64,000 nt of DNA from Loripinus fragilis (Eukaryota; Mollusca; Bivalvia; Lucinida; Lucinidae): the NCBI GenBank assembly GCA_964019695.1, contig OZ026521.1, positions 36,578,939 through 36,642,938 on the forward strand, read 5' to 3'. This document shows positions 1 through 12,600 of this stretch, one piece after another. Below the pieces are notes generated by a model, which searched no databases, was not told the origin of the DNA, and saw only the letters and a program-made list of their open reading frames with translations. A program made the translations under genes and the position numbers. How positions within the stretch are numbered: the first letter of the stretch is position 1; every line of letters begins with the position of its first letter.

Positions 1-871
<871 letters not shown>

Positions 872-926
872 CACAGAGTAGAACGATAAGATTAGGATCA
901 CAAATAATTGACAATGAGTCTATTAA

Positions 927-1434
927 AGGGGACAGCAACCCTAATAATAAGTATGTTTTATCAGAAAAAGTTCCATGAATCATGAATTTTGATGCAAGTA
1001 TTATCCAAATCGGTTGAAAAATGGGGGAGTAATGGGAATTCAAAGAATTCAATACAGCCAACATTTAGCCGCCATTTTGAATATTTAATTACTTTTCAGA
1101 TTTTTTTCAACTACTTAATATTTAGTTATCAATACTATAACAGCACCTGTGTTTCAGCAGATATGCAGCTTTAAACATAAGGAAAATGTTTTATTAAAGA
1201 TAATTGCAAGTAATCCATTGGTTTGTCTTTTATTTTGATTACGCATATTTAATTAGGCTGTGTGACGTCACTAAGCCTACAATATGGCCACTTCTAATAC
1301 AGTTCATTTGCAAATATTCAAACGCCCACAACTTTTACGTTTTTCTACCGATTTAGACGAAACTGGTATCAACATTCATGGTTTATTAAGATCTTTCATA
1401 AAAAGCATAATTGTCATCAAGGTTGCCGTCCCCT
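927..1434. mobile_element. Non-autonomous TIR element with TTAA target duplication
   Basis: The ends are inverted repeats: AGGGGACAGCAACCCT on the left, and on the right AAGGTTGCCGTCCCCT, which reads AGGGGACGGCAACCTT on the other strand. Both are bordered by TTAA (923-926 and 1435-1438). TTAA duplication is characteristic of Kolobok and piggyBac elements. The ~508-bp interior has no coding capacity, so this is a MITE-like derivative. Confidence 0.7.
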
Positions 1435-1438
1435 TTAA

Positions 1439-2360
1439 TTCACGTATAAGATCTGTGAACTGATGACATACAAATAAGAAATGATGAGTATCTTCTTTAT
1501 CACCACAAGTGCAATAGGGACTATCTGTCACTATCAACTATATTTTTGAATGCAGGTGTCGTCAGAGAGGACTGCATGATGTATTTGACCAAGTCTTTTA
1601 CCTGTGTTATAGTAATGGGTTGGTGTACTCAAGTTGGAATTTAGTCTGTTTTTGAAAATGTTAAGGTTTGGAGAATTACGAGTTTGCTCTGAAAGTGCAG
1701 TATTCTTGACATTCTGACTTTATGTTCTATATTTGATGAATATATTTTCTATGAAAATATTTTCAAATGTCTTGTTCTTATAATAGGCATATGCGCTAAG
1801 TACTATTATTCGTTATTTACGAGTTTGAAGCAAACAAAGAGTGTCAGGTTTCTTAACTTTCTTTAGTTATTAAGGATATTTAGTGAAAATGCTCATAAAT
1901 GTTGAACCACGTGGTATATGTTGATAAAAGTTTGCTTAACTATACATTTTAACATTGTCTGGCTACTGGTTCTAACTGGGACAAAGCTTTGCCAAAACAA
2001 TCGACCGCCGCCCCACCTCCCCCACAATTAATTCTGGAACAGCCCTGATACAGATTGTTCAAGTATATACTCGCCATACTTCTCAAACGTGCCTTTATAG
2101 CATAATGAGTATGTGTTTAAAGTCTAAACAGTATTGCACAACCCACAAGTGTGCACTAATTATGAAATAAATATACTTATTAAACAAGCTAAGCGTTTGA
2201 AGCGTCTTGCCAAGTTCTTATGCGATGTTTCTGGTATAGTTTGTACTTTAATCATTGAGAAAAAACACAATGCCCCTTTTTGCATTGCAGATTATTTAAC
2301 TGGAAAGCATTTTGTTTTAAAAATAGGAAAGAAACGCACCATTTGAAAGTATACTCAAGA
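1439..2360. other. No gene recognised
   Basis: AT-rich sequence with only short random frames. A C-rich patch lies near 2005-2025. Confidence 0.5.
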
Positions 2361-2608
2361 TTAACCCTTAAAGCGCCAAGAAAAAAATGCATCTGAAAAT
2401 GTCGTCTGCTGAAGTCGTCTGCTGTAAATAATTGCCTTAAACTACTGACGAATTAAGTATAGAAGCAAACAGCGTGGACCCAGAACAGAATGCTCCTATA
2501 GGAGCAGTCTGATCTGGGTCCATACTGTTTGCCATAGAGGCTTCTTAAATATTTCAGCAGACGAGAAAAGAAGACGACTTTTGTTGCGATTGGCGCATTA
2601 AGGGTTAA
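2361..2608. mobile_element. MITE with TTAACCCTTAAAGCGCC ends (CTGATCTGG-dyad family)
   Basis: The terminal inverted repeats are TTAACCCTTAAAGCGCCAA and TTGGCGCATTAAGGGTTAA. Subterminal GTCGTCTGCTG/CAGACGAC repeats and a central dyad around GGAGCAGTCTGATCTGGGTCC follow. It is the best preserved member of a family found many times in this window. Confidence 0.75.
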
Positions 2609-2756
2609 TGCATCAGAAGAGCAACAGGAAGATTTACTCCAGCACAGCACCTCCCTCAAGTCTGACAGACTGTGCAGTACAATACTGCATTTGAGAATAT
2701 TTACCAGTGAGATGATCACTTATACACATATTGGGATATTTCATGCCATCAATTGT

Positions 2757-2912
2757 TGTCAGTAACATGCGAAAGTATGTGCGCGAAGTACTGGTTAACT
2801 GCCTATTCAAGCTTGCCCAGGAAAAAGTGTGGTTAGGTGAACTGACCGCCCCAACATGACCATAGCTGTTGACTTGGGACGTAAAGCAACAAAACAAACA
2901 AACAAACAAACA
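2757..2912 (+). repeat. 5'-truncated SINE, tail (AAAC)n
   Basis: This matches the 3' two thirds of the SINE at 38313-38643 (GCGAAAGTATGTGC, GGTTAACxGCxTATTCAAG, GACTTGGGACGTAAAGC). It ends in repeated AAAC. The tRNA-like head is missing. Confidence 0.65.
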
Positions 2913-2973
2913 ATCATGCCATCGATGCCTTGAATAGCAGATGAACTCGTATTTCCATATTTAAACAATTCAG

Positions 2974-3018
<45 letters not shown>
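2974..3018. repeat. (TTG)n microsatellite
   Basis: About 15 perfect TTG units. Confidence 0.97.
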
Positions 3019-4193
3019 TCTAAAAGACAGGATTTGTTATCAACCTCAACGATAGATGGATAACCCATCACACATTCAGCTAGAATAACAGTGAAAAAAT
3101 ACTAAGGTCTCAAAGAAATAGCATCATAGGAATAAAAACACATATTGAGAAAGAGACAATAGACTGTAAAGTCTATTCTCGCTTGTCTCAGTGTCACAGC
3201 AAGAAAGAAAACTCGTACTTTTGAGCAAAATGTATAACCTCAACTGCAATTTGTCACCAATGATGCTCGCTCTTTCTTCATTTTCGGCGCAGTTAGAGCC
3301 GTACAATCTGATCTTTCTTCAGTCTCGGTGTAGTCAGGGCAGTACAAACTGAGTTTCACTTTAAAAATAGTGTTTCTCAGATCTAAGTTCACCACGGGTC
3401 GTGTACATTATATTACTGTCAGTTGATGTTCCATTATGCTTTAAAATTACGAGGGCATCCGATTTTATATGGTAACGTTTACGTATAATACTTGCAATTC
3501 ATGATTTGTTAACATAATCACATTAGTTTTGATGTCTATTAAACCATTATTAAAAGTCAATATCATATTTCTTTTCAAATATGTCAAGTCCTGGCATACC
3601 TATAAAACATTTACATATGTATTAAACTTCATATTTCAATACGCTTATTTTTGAAATCGTCATTTAACCATGGCTTTAATCTTAAAATGCTAGTGGCGAC
3701 TTTTGTTGTCTTCTGATAACATTGGCAAACAGTTTGGTACAAGCCTAACATTTTGTCACTTTGATAGTATTCCTAAAAGATTGCACGACCGTTGAGTCTG
3801 CGCTAAAATCACTATGTGAGTCCGTCCATCCGTCCGTCCGTCCGTTCGTTACCAGTTAGTGAAACTGTTCATATAATAACTCTTGAACCGCATGGCATAT
3901 TTTGATCACATTTTGCCTGCATATACATGTCAACATTCCCTAACCACTGGTAACCGTTGACATATAGATGGCGCTTCACTATTTTGACAAAATAACATAA
4001 CTTTACATGTGGTACTTGATTGTATCGATTCCTGATCTTTGCACTCTTACTTACTTCAGTTAGTGAAAATCCTCATAACTCTTGGCCCTTATGGGATATT
4101 TTGGATAAAATTTTGCATACTTATTTATTTTAATATTGTCTTGAAACCAATAATTTTAATAACCATACGATATATAATCTTTAGCTAAGATTG
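3019..4193. other. No gene recognised
   Basis: AT-rich. A CCGTCCGT-type tract at about 3820-3850 resembles the GGACGGAC tract near the left edge, read on the other strand. Text on either side of it (GTTAGTGAAA...CTCATAACTCTTG) is partly repeated at about 3850 and 4060. Confidence 0.5.
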
Positions 4194-4806
4194 ACTATTC
4201 TATCATGAAGACGGATACCTTTGGCTATATTATTGTATGAATAATTTATACATCAGCTCATACAGATCATGTTACGCCCCAACTTACAGCTTTTGAGCAC
4301 TCAGCAGCATGCTTATCAGTCGTTTTTAGTTACTTCCTGGTTTTATTCCGTTTACAGCATTGTGGCATACTGGGTGAATTTTACATAAAAATGTAAAACA
4401 TGAACAAGAACTACAGTTATCCAACTACAATATGGGAAAGTATTTTGACCGAAATATATGTATTTCTGTTATTATTTTTCAATTTTTGCTTTTGACATTA
4501 GCAAAAAAATGGAGATATATTTTCCTACCAGAATTTTTTTCATTTGGACGAAAATACTTTCCCATATTGTAGTCAGATAATTTTAGTTCATGTTTGTGTA
4601 AATGTTTTTCTCTAAAGTTCACTCAGCGTGTCATAATATTGCAAACGGAATAAAACAGGAAGTAACTCAAAAACGACTGAATAAGCATGCTGCGAAGTGC
4701 TCAAAAGTTGTATGTTGGGACGTAAAATGATCTGTTTGAGATGTATTATTAAAATGTTCATTTATCAATATAGCCAAAAGTATCCGTCTCCTTGATAAAA
4801 TAGTAA
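4194..4806. mobile_element. Foldback (hairpin) element, ~265-bp arms
   Basis: The left arm (about 4194-4460) and right arm (about 4545-4806) are imperfect reverse complements over their whole length. Matching blocks include GACGGATACxTTTGGCTATA, TACAATATGGGAAAGTATTT and ACTTCCTG. The loop is under 100 bp. It has no coding capacity. Confidence 0.75.
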
Positions 4807-7640
4807 TTAAAAAGTTCATACAAGTAAGAGCTTTTGAAAGCAATATCTCCTTAAAGCATCGAAATCTCGTGTGTTGATCTATGTGAATTGGACGTTTATG
4901 TATTGGGTGGGGTTGGAAAAGTCGGACCGCAAACCCATTTTCAAGTCACTTTGCATTTGAGCAGCTCTATTCAGATCTGGGTTTGCGATCGCATAATCAC
5001 TGGGTTGTCCGTCAGCGGACAACAGAGGCAAAGGCCATGCTGCATCGACTCAGTATTTTTGCCAACCGAAATTTATTTATTTATTAGTGGCGCGACACTA
5101 TGACCATGACTGGCAAAAATGGCATGCTTTGAAGAAAAAATAAACAATAGAAATATATGTTTCATGTACTCAATAAACAGCTGGATTAGGAGATTATGAA
5201 GATAGGAAGGGAAGATTATATCTGTTATTATTATATTGACCTACATGTAGTCGAGTGCCATGGCGACCAGTGAAGGCTCAGACGAGGCTGTGCATCCGCG
5301 CAGACTCGCGAGCCTTAACTGCTCTCATCCTAAAAAATGAAAGTAGATACATTTCAGAAAAAAATCCTATGTTTTACAATATAAAGAACTGTTATTTTGC
5401 ATTTTAGCTTAAGTAAGCATATATTCCAGAACATAAGCAAAAATTTATTTCATCCTCTGATGAAGACGATACTAGTAGGCATAGAGTTAACAATCAACAA
5501 CACAGAAGTCTTAACAAAAACAAACAAACAAAAAGCAAGGGATCAAGCTACCGGTGAGTTTGCTTCGAAGAATCATTGCATAATTAATCGTCTATAGAGT
5601 AAACGACCAAGAGATCACATTACTTAGGGAGTTTGCTATTATTCGTCTTTTGACTTTCGCAGTACACTGCTTTACGTCCAGTCTACTGTGGAAGGGTCAA
5701 AGCTCGAAGAATCAAAATCAGGCGTCAGATTCATGGAAAAACCAGAAGGATACCAAATAGAGGAAAATCTACTGGGGAGTTTACCTACCCATAAATTGTT
5801 TTTAAGAGGGGTAGAAGACCGAGAGATCGCACAACTGAGAAGTTTGTATCGCTATATCATCGACCTGCAAAATTAATGATTGTTTAATTTATTTACACTG
5901 GGGACACTTGCATTGTTATCAAGAGTAAGTTCTATCTTGTAAATAATTCAAAAATGACCATAGAAACTACTCGTCAACCTTTTAACCCCGGGTTGAGTGA
6001 TCTGTAGTGATAACATTTTATTACCTCGCTTAAATTCAATACAATGACTTTTATTATTTGAGAACATTGACTAGGTTGTTTCTTTGATATAGCGTCACAC
6101 AACATTATGTAAAAACCGAAGTTGTCACTGTACATGAACATTGTAGGTACGGCACTATAAGCTTTTGCTGGTGGCTGATGATTTAACTAAAGAAACCCAA
6201 CAGTGTATTGGTTTTCTCACCTAATACGATATAAAGGGCTCAATGCAGGCTAATGCAAACGGTCCAAATCAGGACCGCGAGATTTTACGAGATTCATTGT
6301 GATTCAGGGGAAGCAACTCTGAATGTGAAAACAACGACGCGGATGATGAATTTATGAAAATTTCAGCCAGGAAATGTGAATGCTTATTTCTGACAAAACA
6401 CATTTGTTTCATGGGTGAAATTTAAAATAACGTAAAATATCGACAACTTGCACCGCGCGCTTATCCGAAACATAACATGCCATCTCATTGGTCAATCGAA
6501 AGCTAATCAGAGCTAAGAAAACAACAGCAGTTGCCTGTTGTCATATTGAGATGATAATACTTAACAGGGTACCAATTAAAGCCCAATGAGATCAAAATCG
6601 AAGCCTTTCGATATTTACTGCAAGACCCACTGGAAACGTATCATCACTACAAACAACGTGCGATTCTGTACGTCTGTCTGTGGTTAATTGGTGGGACGAA
6701 AACTCTTCAAGCAGTACAAGATAGTTTCATAATTCGTCACAGAGTCGCAATGCAGTTCAGTACCAAGGCAACAATACATCAAAGGCAACAACTGTTGTCT
6801 TTGGTGTATTGCTGTCTTTGGTGCCATTACAGTATGCCTCAGTAAAGCAAAACTGTTACAAGAAAGAATAACTAATCTATTGCCAATCGCATTTATATAA
6901 ATGTCAAAACACTTATAGACAATGCAAAATAAGAAAAAAGTACATGTTCAGTTGCGACATTTAACAGTCGTAAACAAACAGAGGATTGAGGTATCTGTTT
7001 ACGATGTCAACTTTTATAGATTGGACACTGCATTGGTATTTCACACGGTTTAATACAGACAGAGCTCTCACTAGGATTTTAAAGTCAGGAGTCCCAGAGC
7101 CCTCTTTTTCTAAAAGGTGGGTGTCCCACCATACAATAGAATATAGCCTCCTTCAAAAAATAGGAGCCCCAACACCAAAAATGGGAGTTAAGGGCTGCAA
7201 ATAAGCAATTAGTTAGACATCTGTACAGCAACGCCAGTTACACGTATATCTAAGACCCCCCCCCCCCCGCCACCCTAAAGAAAGTGAATTATGACCAGGA
7301 AATGTCACAATCACACAATGACGACCTACCCAAGGCACCATGAGGAAGAGACACAGAACTCTACAGGCACATGATATAAAGAAGACAAATAAATGAAAGC
7401 AATCAGCTCTCTCTTTCTCAGCGAGATCATTGCAAAACTAGAAAGGACTGCATATAAAACAATGACTCAACACAGAACCCTACAAACAACAATAAACAAT
7501 GAATCAACAACAGCAGAACCATCTCCTTAGAACGGGACAGCAGCCTAAGCCACAGTAGGGCTTTATTACTAAATTACGAGTAATTTTACTGTTCAAATCA
7601 TCGCACAGGTTTCATAGTTTATACATTTCACGCGATTGTA
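4807..7640. other. No gene recognised; scattered repeat debris
   Basis: Contains a short dyad repeat at about 4900-5090, a GACGAGGCTGTGC-type fragment at about 5270-5320, a poly-C run at about 7257-7268 and a decayed copy of the dispersed hydrophobic-ORF repeat at about 7290-7570. A 62-codon plus-strand frame at 5688-5876 has ordinary composition but no supporting signal. Confidence 0.45.
7290..7610 (-). repeat. Decayed copy of the dispersed hydrophobic-ORF repeat
   Basis: This shares GCAGCCTAAGCCAC, AACAACAGCAGAACC and a FLMVPWV...CVIVTFP frame with the better copies at 14950-15390 and 25270-25635. Its reading frame is broken. Confidence 0.55.
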
Positions 7641-7643
7641 CAC

Positions 7644-7880
7644 CGTTAACCCATTTGAGCCGAATGGAATTTCCCACTACTATCAATTGGAGCAGTCCAT
7701 TTCCAATTTTAGGGGCTTTGGGTGGTATTTTGTTTTATTTTTTCTAAATTTTAATAAAAGATTCTGTAAGCAAACAGTTAAGTTCCTGATCAGACACTGC
7801 ATTATGCGGTGTCTGATCTGGATCTGCACTGTTTGCCTATGTCCCATAAAAAGGACGCAAGGCTTATATATGGGTCAAGC
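7644..7880. mobile_element. MITE of the CTGATCTGG-dyad family
   Basis: Ends resemble TTAACCCATTTGAGCC and ATATGGGTCAAG. The centre carries the dyad around CTGATCAGACACTGCATTATG followed by TCTGATCTGGATC and CTGTTTGCC. Confidence 0.5.
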
Positions 7881-7888
7881 CTTGGACC

Positions 7889-8248
7889 CCAGGGGGTTAC
7901 TCTCATTTTTCTTCATACGTAGGCCCGGGCCCTGCATCTACTGTTGAGCCAAAAAATATCAGGATTTCCAAGCACCCCATAAGAATTTGAAATTTTAGGG
8001 ACCCAAAAAAATATCCCCTATTCTGTACCTTGACCTTAAGAAAAGACCCTAAAATGCATAGAAATGCCCCTAAATATAGTCTAACTTTGTGATGACCCCA
8101 AAAAATATCCACAAAATCTTCATACCCAAAAAATATTATTTTTCTGAAAACCCCAAAAAATATTGAAGTTCAAAATTTTGAACCCAAAAATGACCCGAGC
8201 CTACGTATGTATGAAAATATCAGAGTACCCCCCCCCCCACCCCCCGGG
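7889..8248. mobile_element. TIR element with 9-bp target duplication
   Basis: Inverted ends share GTTACTCTCATTTTTCTTCA and TACGTAGGC (left) with GCCTACGTATGTATGAAAAT and ATCAGAGTACCCCC (right). CCTTGGACC flanks both sides (7880-7888 and 8249-8257). The interior is full of CCCAAAAAATAT repeats. It lies 42 bp from the donor of the 8291-8602 exon. Confidence 0.7.
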
Positions 8249-8290
8249 CCTTGGACCTTTGTAGTCATAATTGAAAAATAGGCTTCTTAC

Positions 8291-8602
8291 CGATCTCGAC
8301 GTATCCTGTCCCTTTGCTGGCTTTTCGGAACTGGACAACTTTTCCGGAACAATGGTCAAATCTAGTTCCTGTCCCCTGTAGACCCTATCAGGGGGTCCTC
8401 TCACAACTCTCTTAGGTGCCAGACTTAGATCCACACTCCTCGGAGAGTCACGGCCAGATTCTCGCCCGGAGTCCCAGCCGCCAGATCGCGACTCCAACGC
8501 CAGGTTTCTCCGCCGCGTGCGTTTCTTTCTCCGCCTGGGCGTCGGACTGTCCTGCATCTGCGGCGGTTCCGTCAGAAAGACAGGCGTCTGCATGCTTAGC
8601 AT
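8291..8602 (-). CDS. First coding exon of an unidentified gene (arginine-rich N-terminus)
   Basis: The ATG at 8602 is the first in-frame start after an upstream stop about 11 codons away. 104 codons follow, to a strong donor, TCG|GTAAGA. The protein begins MLSMQTPVFLTEPPQMQDSP, then has a basic cluster (PRRRKKRTRRRN), SG/RE-rich sequence and a hydrophilic end (RVYRGQELDLTIVPEKL). The segment is clearly more GC-rich than its surroundings, as expected for coding sequence or a promoter-proximal exon. I do not recognise the family. Later exons should lie on the minus strand below 8290, but I could not find them. A TIR element sits 42 bp beyond the donor. Confidence 0.5.
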
Positions 8603-8903
8603 CGTTGTTGAATGAGCAATTTTAATATCAACATTTTATCAGGATCGCATCTGAATATTAGCTACAATCACTATCAAATTTCCTCGTCAATAATTCATTC
8701 GAAATATCCACTGAGAATCCATTTTAATTACTTCCAATTTTAACAACTTTAAACTGCCATATGTGCACTCACTTACACTTTTAACAAATTTGGCATCGAA
8801 TTGAATACCAATATCAAACTTCCCTGGGTATTATAAAATTGTGATATTGTGAAAAGTAATTATAAATGTCTTCACTGCAATTGAAAATTTGAAAAACTAA
8901 AAT

Positions 8904-9135
8904 TAACCTTTTCACCGTCATAACCGAGTAAAGTCGCCTGTAGTGCTGTCTGCTGTTAGGTTTGAAGCCGAATATGAAAAAAGTGTGGGCCCAGATCAGA
9001 CTGCAGTCTGATCAGGGTCCAGACTGGTTGCCTGTAACTGTAAAATCATATGTTGCGCAAACGTTAATATACAGCAGATGACCAGCAGACGAGACTTTCG
9101 TTTGGTATTTAATTTCTGGCGGTGAAAGGGTAAAA
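8904..9135. mobile_element. MITE of the CTGATCTGG-dyad family
   Basis: Ends TTAACCTTTTCACCGTCA and GGCGGTGAAAGGGTAAAA are inverted repeats. The central dyad is CCCAGATCAGACTGCAGTCT followed by GATCAGGGTCC. Confidence 0.65.
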
Positions 9136-9514
9136 TTGTATTTACCAATAACTTCACACTCAAGTGCCACTATATTCTGTCTTTCGGACAGTACGATCTT
9201 CAATTTCACTTTCTATGCATGAGCATCGACATTTCTATCATGAGCATACATCTTTTGTTCGATCAATTATATAAAGTATAATCCATTTCACATTGCTCTT
9301 GCACTTGGAGGAGGTCGGACTTCAGTTATTTGATTGACTAATGCACTTGGTGTTGACTTTATGAACTTATCATTCTATACATTGATTTTAGTGGCACTAC
9401 ACCACTCAGTAGTATATCCGAAATGATAACACTCATCTCTATACACGTGTATTGTAGACTTTGTCATAAAATAATAAACAATCTTCATTGACAACGTATA
9501 AGCTGTCTATTTAC

Positions 9515-9738
9515 TGTCGTGCCAACCAACTTTTCACGTCATGTTTTGTTACAACTTCATCGTCATCAGGGACTTGGAATCGATAGATCACTTGTGTATT
9601 AATGCTATCCGCAGGATAGGATTAATACAAAAGTGATACATCGATTCGCGTTAGCTCAAGTGGAGTGTACACGTTAGTGTTTTACTTATCAATTGTAAAC
9701 AAAACATTTCGTCATTGTCACTCTTGGTTGGCACGACA
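9515..9738. mobile_element. Palindromic MITE, TA target site
   Basis: Perfect 15-bp inverted ends CTGTCGTGCCAACCA / TGGTTGGCACGACAG, flanked by TA on each side, as in Tc1/mariner insertions. Subterminal parts also pair (TTTTGTTACAACTT with TTGTAAACAAAACA). Confidence 0.7.
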
Positions 9739-10296
9739 GTATTTATACTGAAACACCAACAAACCAAACCTGGTTATATCTTACACAGTAAATGTCCCCA
9801 TACTTTTATATATGGAACTTTTCATACACGTATTGACTAATCAAAATATAAAATTAATGTGCATTGATATTCATTCGATTTGAATGCACTTTAAAATTCC
9901 CATATAAAAGATAGTATATAAAAAGTATTTCGCGAGTTTGTGAGAAAGAAAGTGAGCCACTTCGACTTCTATGAGCGTTCGGCAAACTCAGGTGAGAATG
10001 CGTTCTGATCAGAGTTAGATAAGCGCTTTGTAGAAAGCCGAGTCGTTTTCACCCGGTGAATGTCAAGACACTGATGGAAATGCCAGAATCACCCGGTTGG
10101 AGGCTGTTCAGGGTCTCCATATAAGGTAATTTTATCAATGCAAGTAGTCACGCTAGAATTACGCCAAGAGCATTCATTACCAAGTTATGCTTTGAAAACT
10201 ATTTAACTGCGATGAATTCAAATATTTCATACATAATTCAGGCCCCCAGGTAGGAGTGCGTATTTGAAAATCAACTTTCTTATTTCTCAACCAAAA

Positions 10297-10372
10297 CATA
10301 TGTTGTGGGTACTCAAATGAACCGTCTCAACGAGACGGGTCATTTGAGCACACAAAACATATGTTTAAAGCG
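10297..10372. repeat. Palindromic foldback repeat (CATATGTT...GACGG family)
   Basis: Near-perfect palindrome ACATATGTTGTGGGTACTCA ... TGAGCACACAAAACATATGT, centred on CCGTCTCAACGAGACGG. It is the same family as the copies in the PDS5 introns. Confidence 0.75.
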
Positions 10373-10651
10373 ATGGATAAGGAAATAATCGCATTTTTTC
10401 GCGCACAAAGTTTGCTTGTCTGAAATTCAGCATGATAATGAAAGTTTCGCTGATTACTTCTATAAGTCAATGTATAAAACCCACTGAAGCAGCAAAATCC
10501 TCAATATCGTGCCATTCCCTAATGCTTATCAATCTGATTCCGCATCGATTTTGATTAAAATGTCTTTTGATCGTGTTATATAGAGATAGCTATTATTAGA
10601 GATTGACATTTTCTTGTTTTAAATTAATTTACCTGTACAACGAGATAGCTT

Positions 10652-10857
10652 GATTAAATCTTTGCCTACTGGGATTTTTTTCATGATGTTTTTATCGTCT
10701 GCTGTTTTTTTTTTCAAAATCATCTTTTTCGAAATTTTCTTTCAGGAACACCATCTGAATGTCAAACAGTTTGGAACCAGATCAGACCCGACGTTTTCTG
10801 GGTCCAAACTGTTTGCAAAGGTTATCAGCAGACGACACTAGTAGGCAAAAAGTTAAC
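10652..10857. mobile_element. MITE of the CTGATCTGG-dyad family
   Basis: Ends TTAAATCTTTGCCTACTGGG and CTAGTAGGCAAAAAGTTAA. The centre carries GTTTGGAACCAGATCAG and TCCAAACTGTTTGC. Confidence 0.65.
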
Positions 10858-11045
10858 TATTTGTATACTACTGGTCGAGTCTACTGGTCGAGTCTTTAAT
10901 GTAGACTGGCGCCTGACGTTTGCATTCAAGGGATCACATATTATACTTTCCATATATTTAGTGATGCACATCCTGATTAGATCTGGGTTCTACCCCCATT
11001 TTGATGTAACAAAATAAAGGGCTCCAGTACACAAATGGTAGATAA

Positions 11046-11290
11046 ACATGGGCGAAAGTTCAAAATTTCCAAAATCCTGAACTTTTGAAATTCAAATTTT
11101 AAATCTTGTAGGATATCTACAAAAATGGATAGTTTAAAGTTAAAATTATTAATTGTGTATAGGTCATCTGAAAACTAATCAAAGAAGCTATTATAATATC
11201 CTTAATTCAGCATTTTGAGGCTGACTTACTATGGAAAGTCAGCCTCAAAATCCTGAATTTAGGATTAATCCTGAAAACTTTCACCCACGG
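11046..11290. mobile_element. MITE with ATGGGTGAAAGTT ends
   Basis: The left end is ATGGGCGAAAGTTCAAAATT and the right end AACTTTCACCCACGG. The interior has the typical dyad TTTTGAGGCTGACTTACTAT/GGAAAGTCAGCCTCAAAA. Related copies occur at 35911, 36358, 37791 and 50396. Confidence 0.7.
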
Positions 11291-11299
11291 CTTTACGAC

Positions 11300-12600
11300 A
11301 TGATGCATCCTATATCATATTTTCAAAAAGTTATCAAAGAAAAAAAAACGCGTCGAATTTCAGATCACTTTGTCCATTAATTCCATTTTGCTTCTTAAAA
11401 ATTATCACAAAATCCAAATATCTGCTGTTTTACGTCAAAACTGTCGCAAAATTAAACACAATCAAATGACAAAATTCGATAAAGAACTCCAATTAGTTGA
11501 AACCTAAGACGAAATAAATGTAGATAATCAAACTATAGATCAAAATCACATGAGTCGCTGCATAAAGAAACGACAATTTGACTGCGCCCAAATATGACTC
11601 AGAGCAGCCAGGGCAGTCTGCCCAGTCTGATTAAGGTCTTCACTGCGAGCATGGGGAAGTTTGTTCCTAAGTTTCCCATTGCAAAGGCTGCAATCAGACT
11701 GAACGGATCCGAAGACTGGTTTAAGTCTTCACTGTATGCAAAGTCAAATTTGTTTTGTTATTCTGCTCACTGGCACTGAGTCAAGAATCTGTCTTTTGTT
11801 TATGTCCTTCACGTGTTTTTTCATCTGGACAATCTTTGATGAGTTGTCTTCCGTTTCTGGCAACATCCGTCATCCAATAAAATCAATGGCTATCGATCAC
11901 ATGACAATAATTTGATCCGCGCCACTCAAGGTGCTGCCTCCGAACCTACGTGAATCGCATTTACATTAACAATATTTGGTAATTGCGCAGTTATCTCCGA
12001 AACTCCGAGTAACTTCGAAATGATTTTCAAGATAAAGTGACTACGGATACCCAGTCGAGGCTGCCCATGCATGGCCTCGTATATTATAAAGCATGCGTAT
12101 TTTGATAGGTCCCCGAATAGAGATACTCTCTGGTCGAGCAGCAAAATTGTTGGAATGTAAACATTACCGATAGTAAACAATGTTTTATTTGCGCACAGCT
12201 AGAGAGCGCTATCATATTGTACACTTTCATTGAAAAGCCAGTACGTCATCGGAAAAATCCTGATAATTCTATGCGTTACTCTATTACTTCAAGTTCAAGT
12301 GTAATCTAATCATTCTGATAACTGCCTATTCAACTGCAATTCTAACTTTGTCTAAATAATAATCTATACATGTAGTTCAATTTTAGATCACCCGAGATCA
12401 CGTGGTCGTTTTGCTGTACCTGATGGTTTGATGTCGGAGGGTGGCATAATTCGGAGGTAAATTACGCATAATTTGGGAAATATGTGATTTATCAAGATTT
12501 AGCTTGTATAAACCAACCTTGTCGAACGAAACCAATAAGAAAAAGTCTTAAATATGGAGAACTTATTTTGCTTGGCTAGGATTTTTTAAAGTTTTCCTTA
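11300..12600. other. No gene recognised
   Basis: Mixed unique-looking sequence. An inverted pair of CAGACTG...TTAAGTCTTCACTG motifs at about 11610-11740 suggests another small MITE. 11930-12200 is somewhat GC-richer, but I found no splice-bounded frame there. Confidence 0.4.

Noticed and set aside
5688..5876. 62-codon plus-strand frame (MEGSKLEESKSGVRF...)
   Set aside because: Composition is protein-like, but no splice sites, homologue or neighbours support it; left as undecided noise.
11926..12180. 84-codon minus-strand frame in slightly GC-richer DNA
   Set aside because: No recognisable domain, start context or splice signals.
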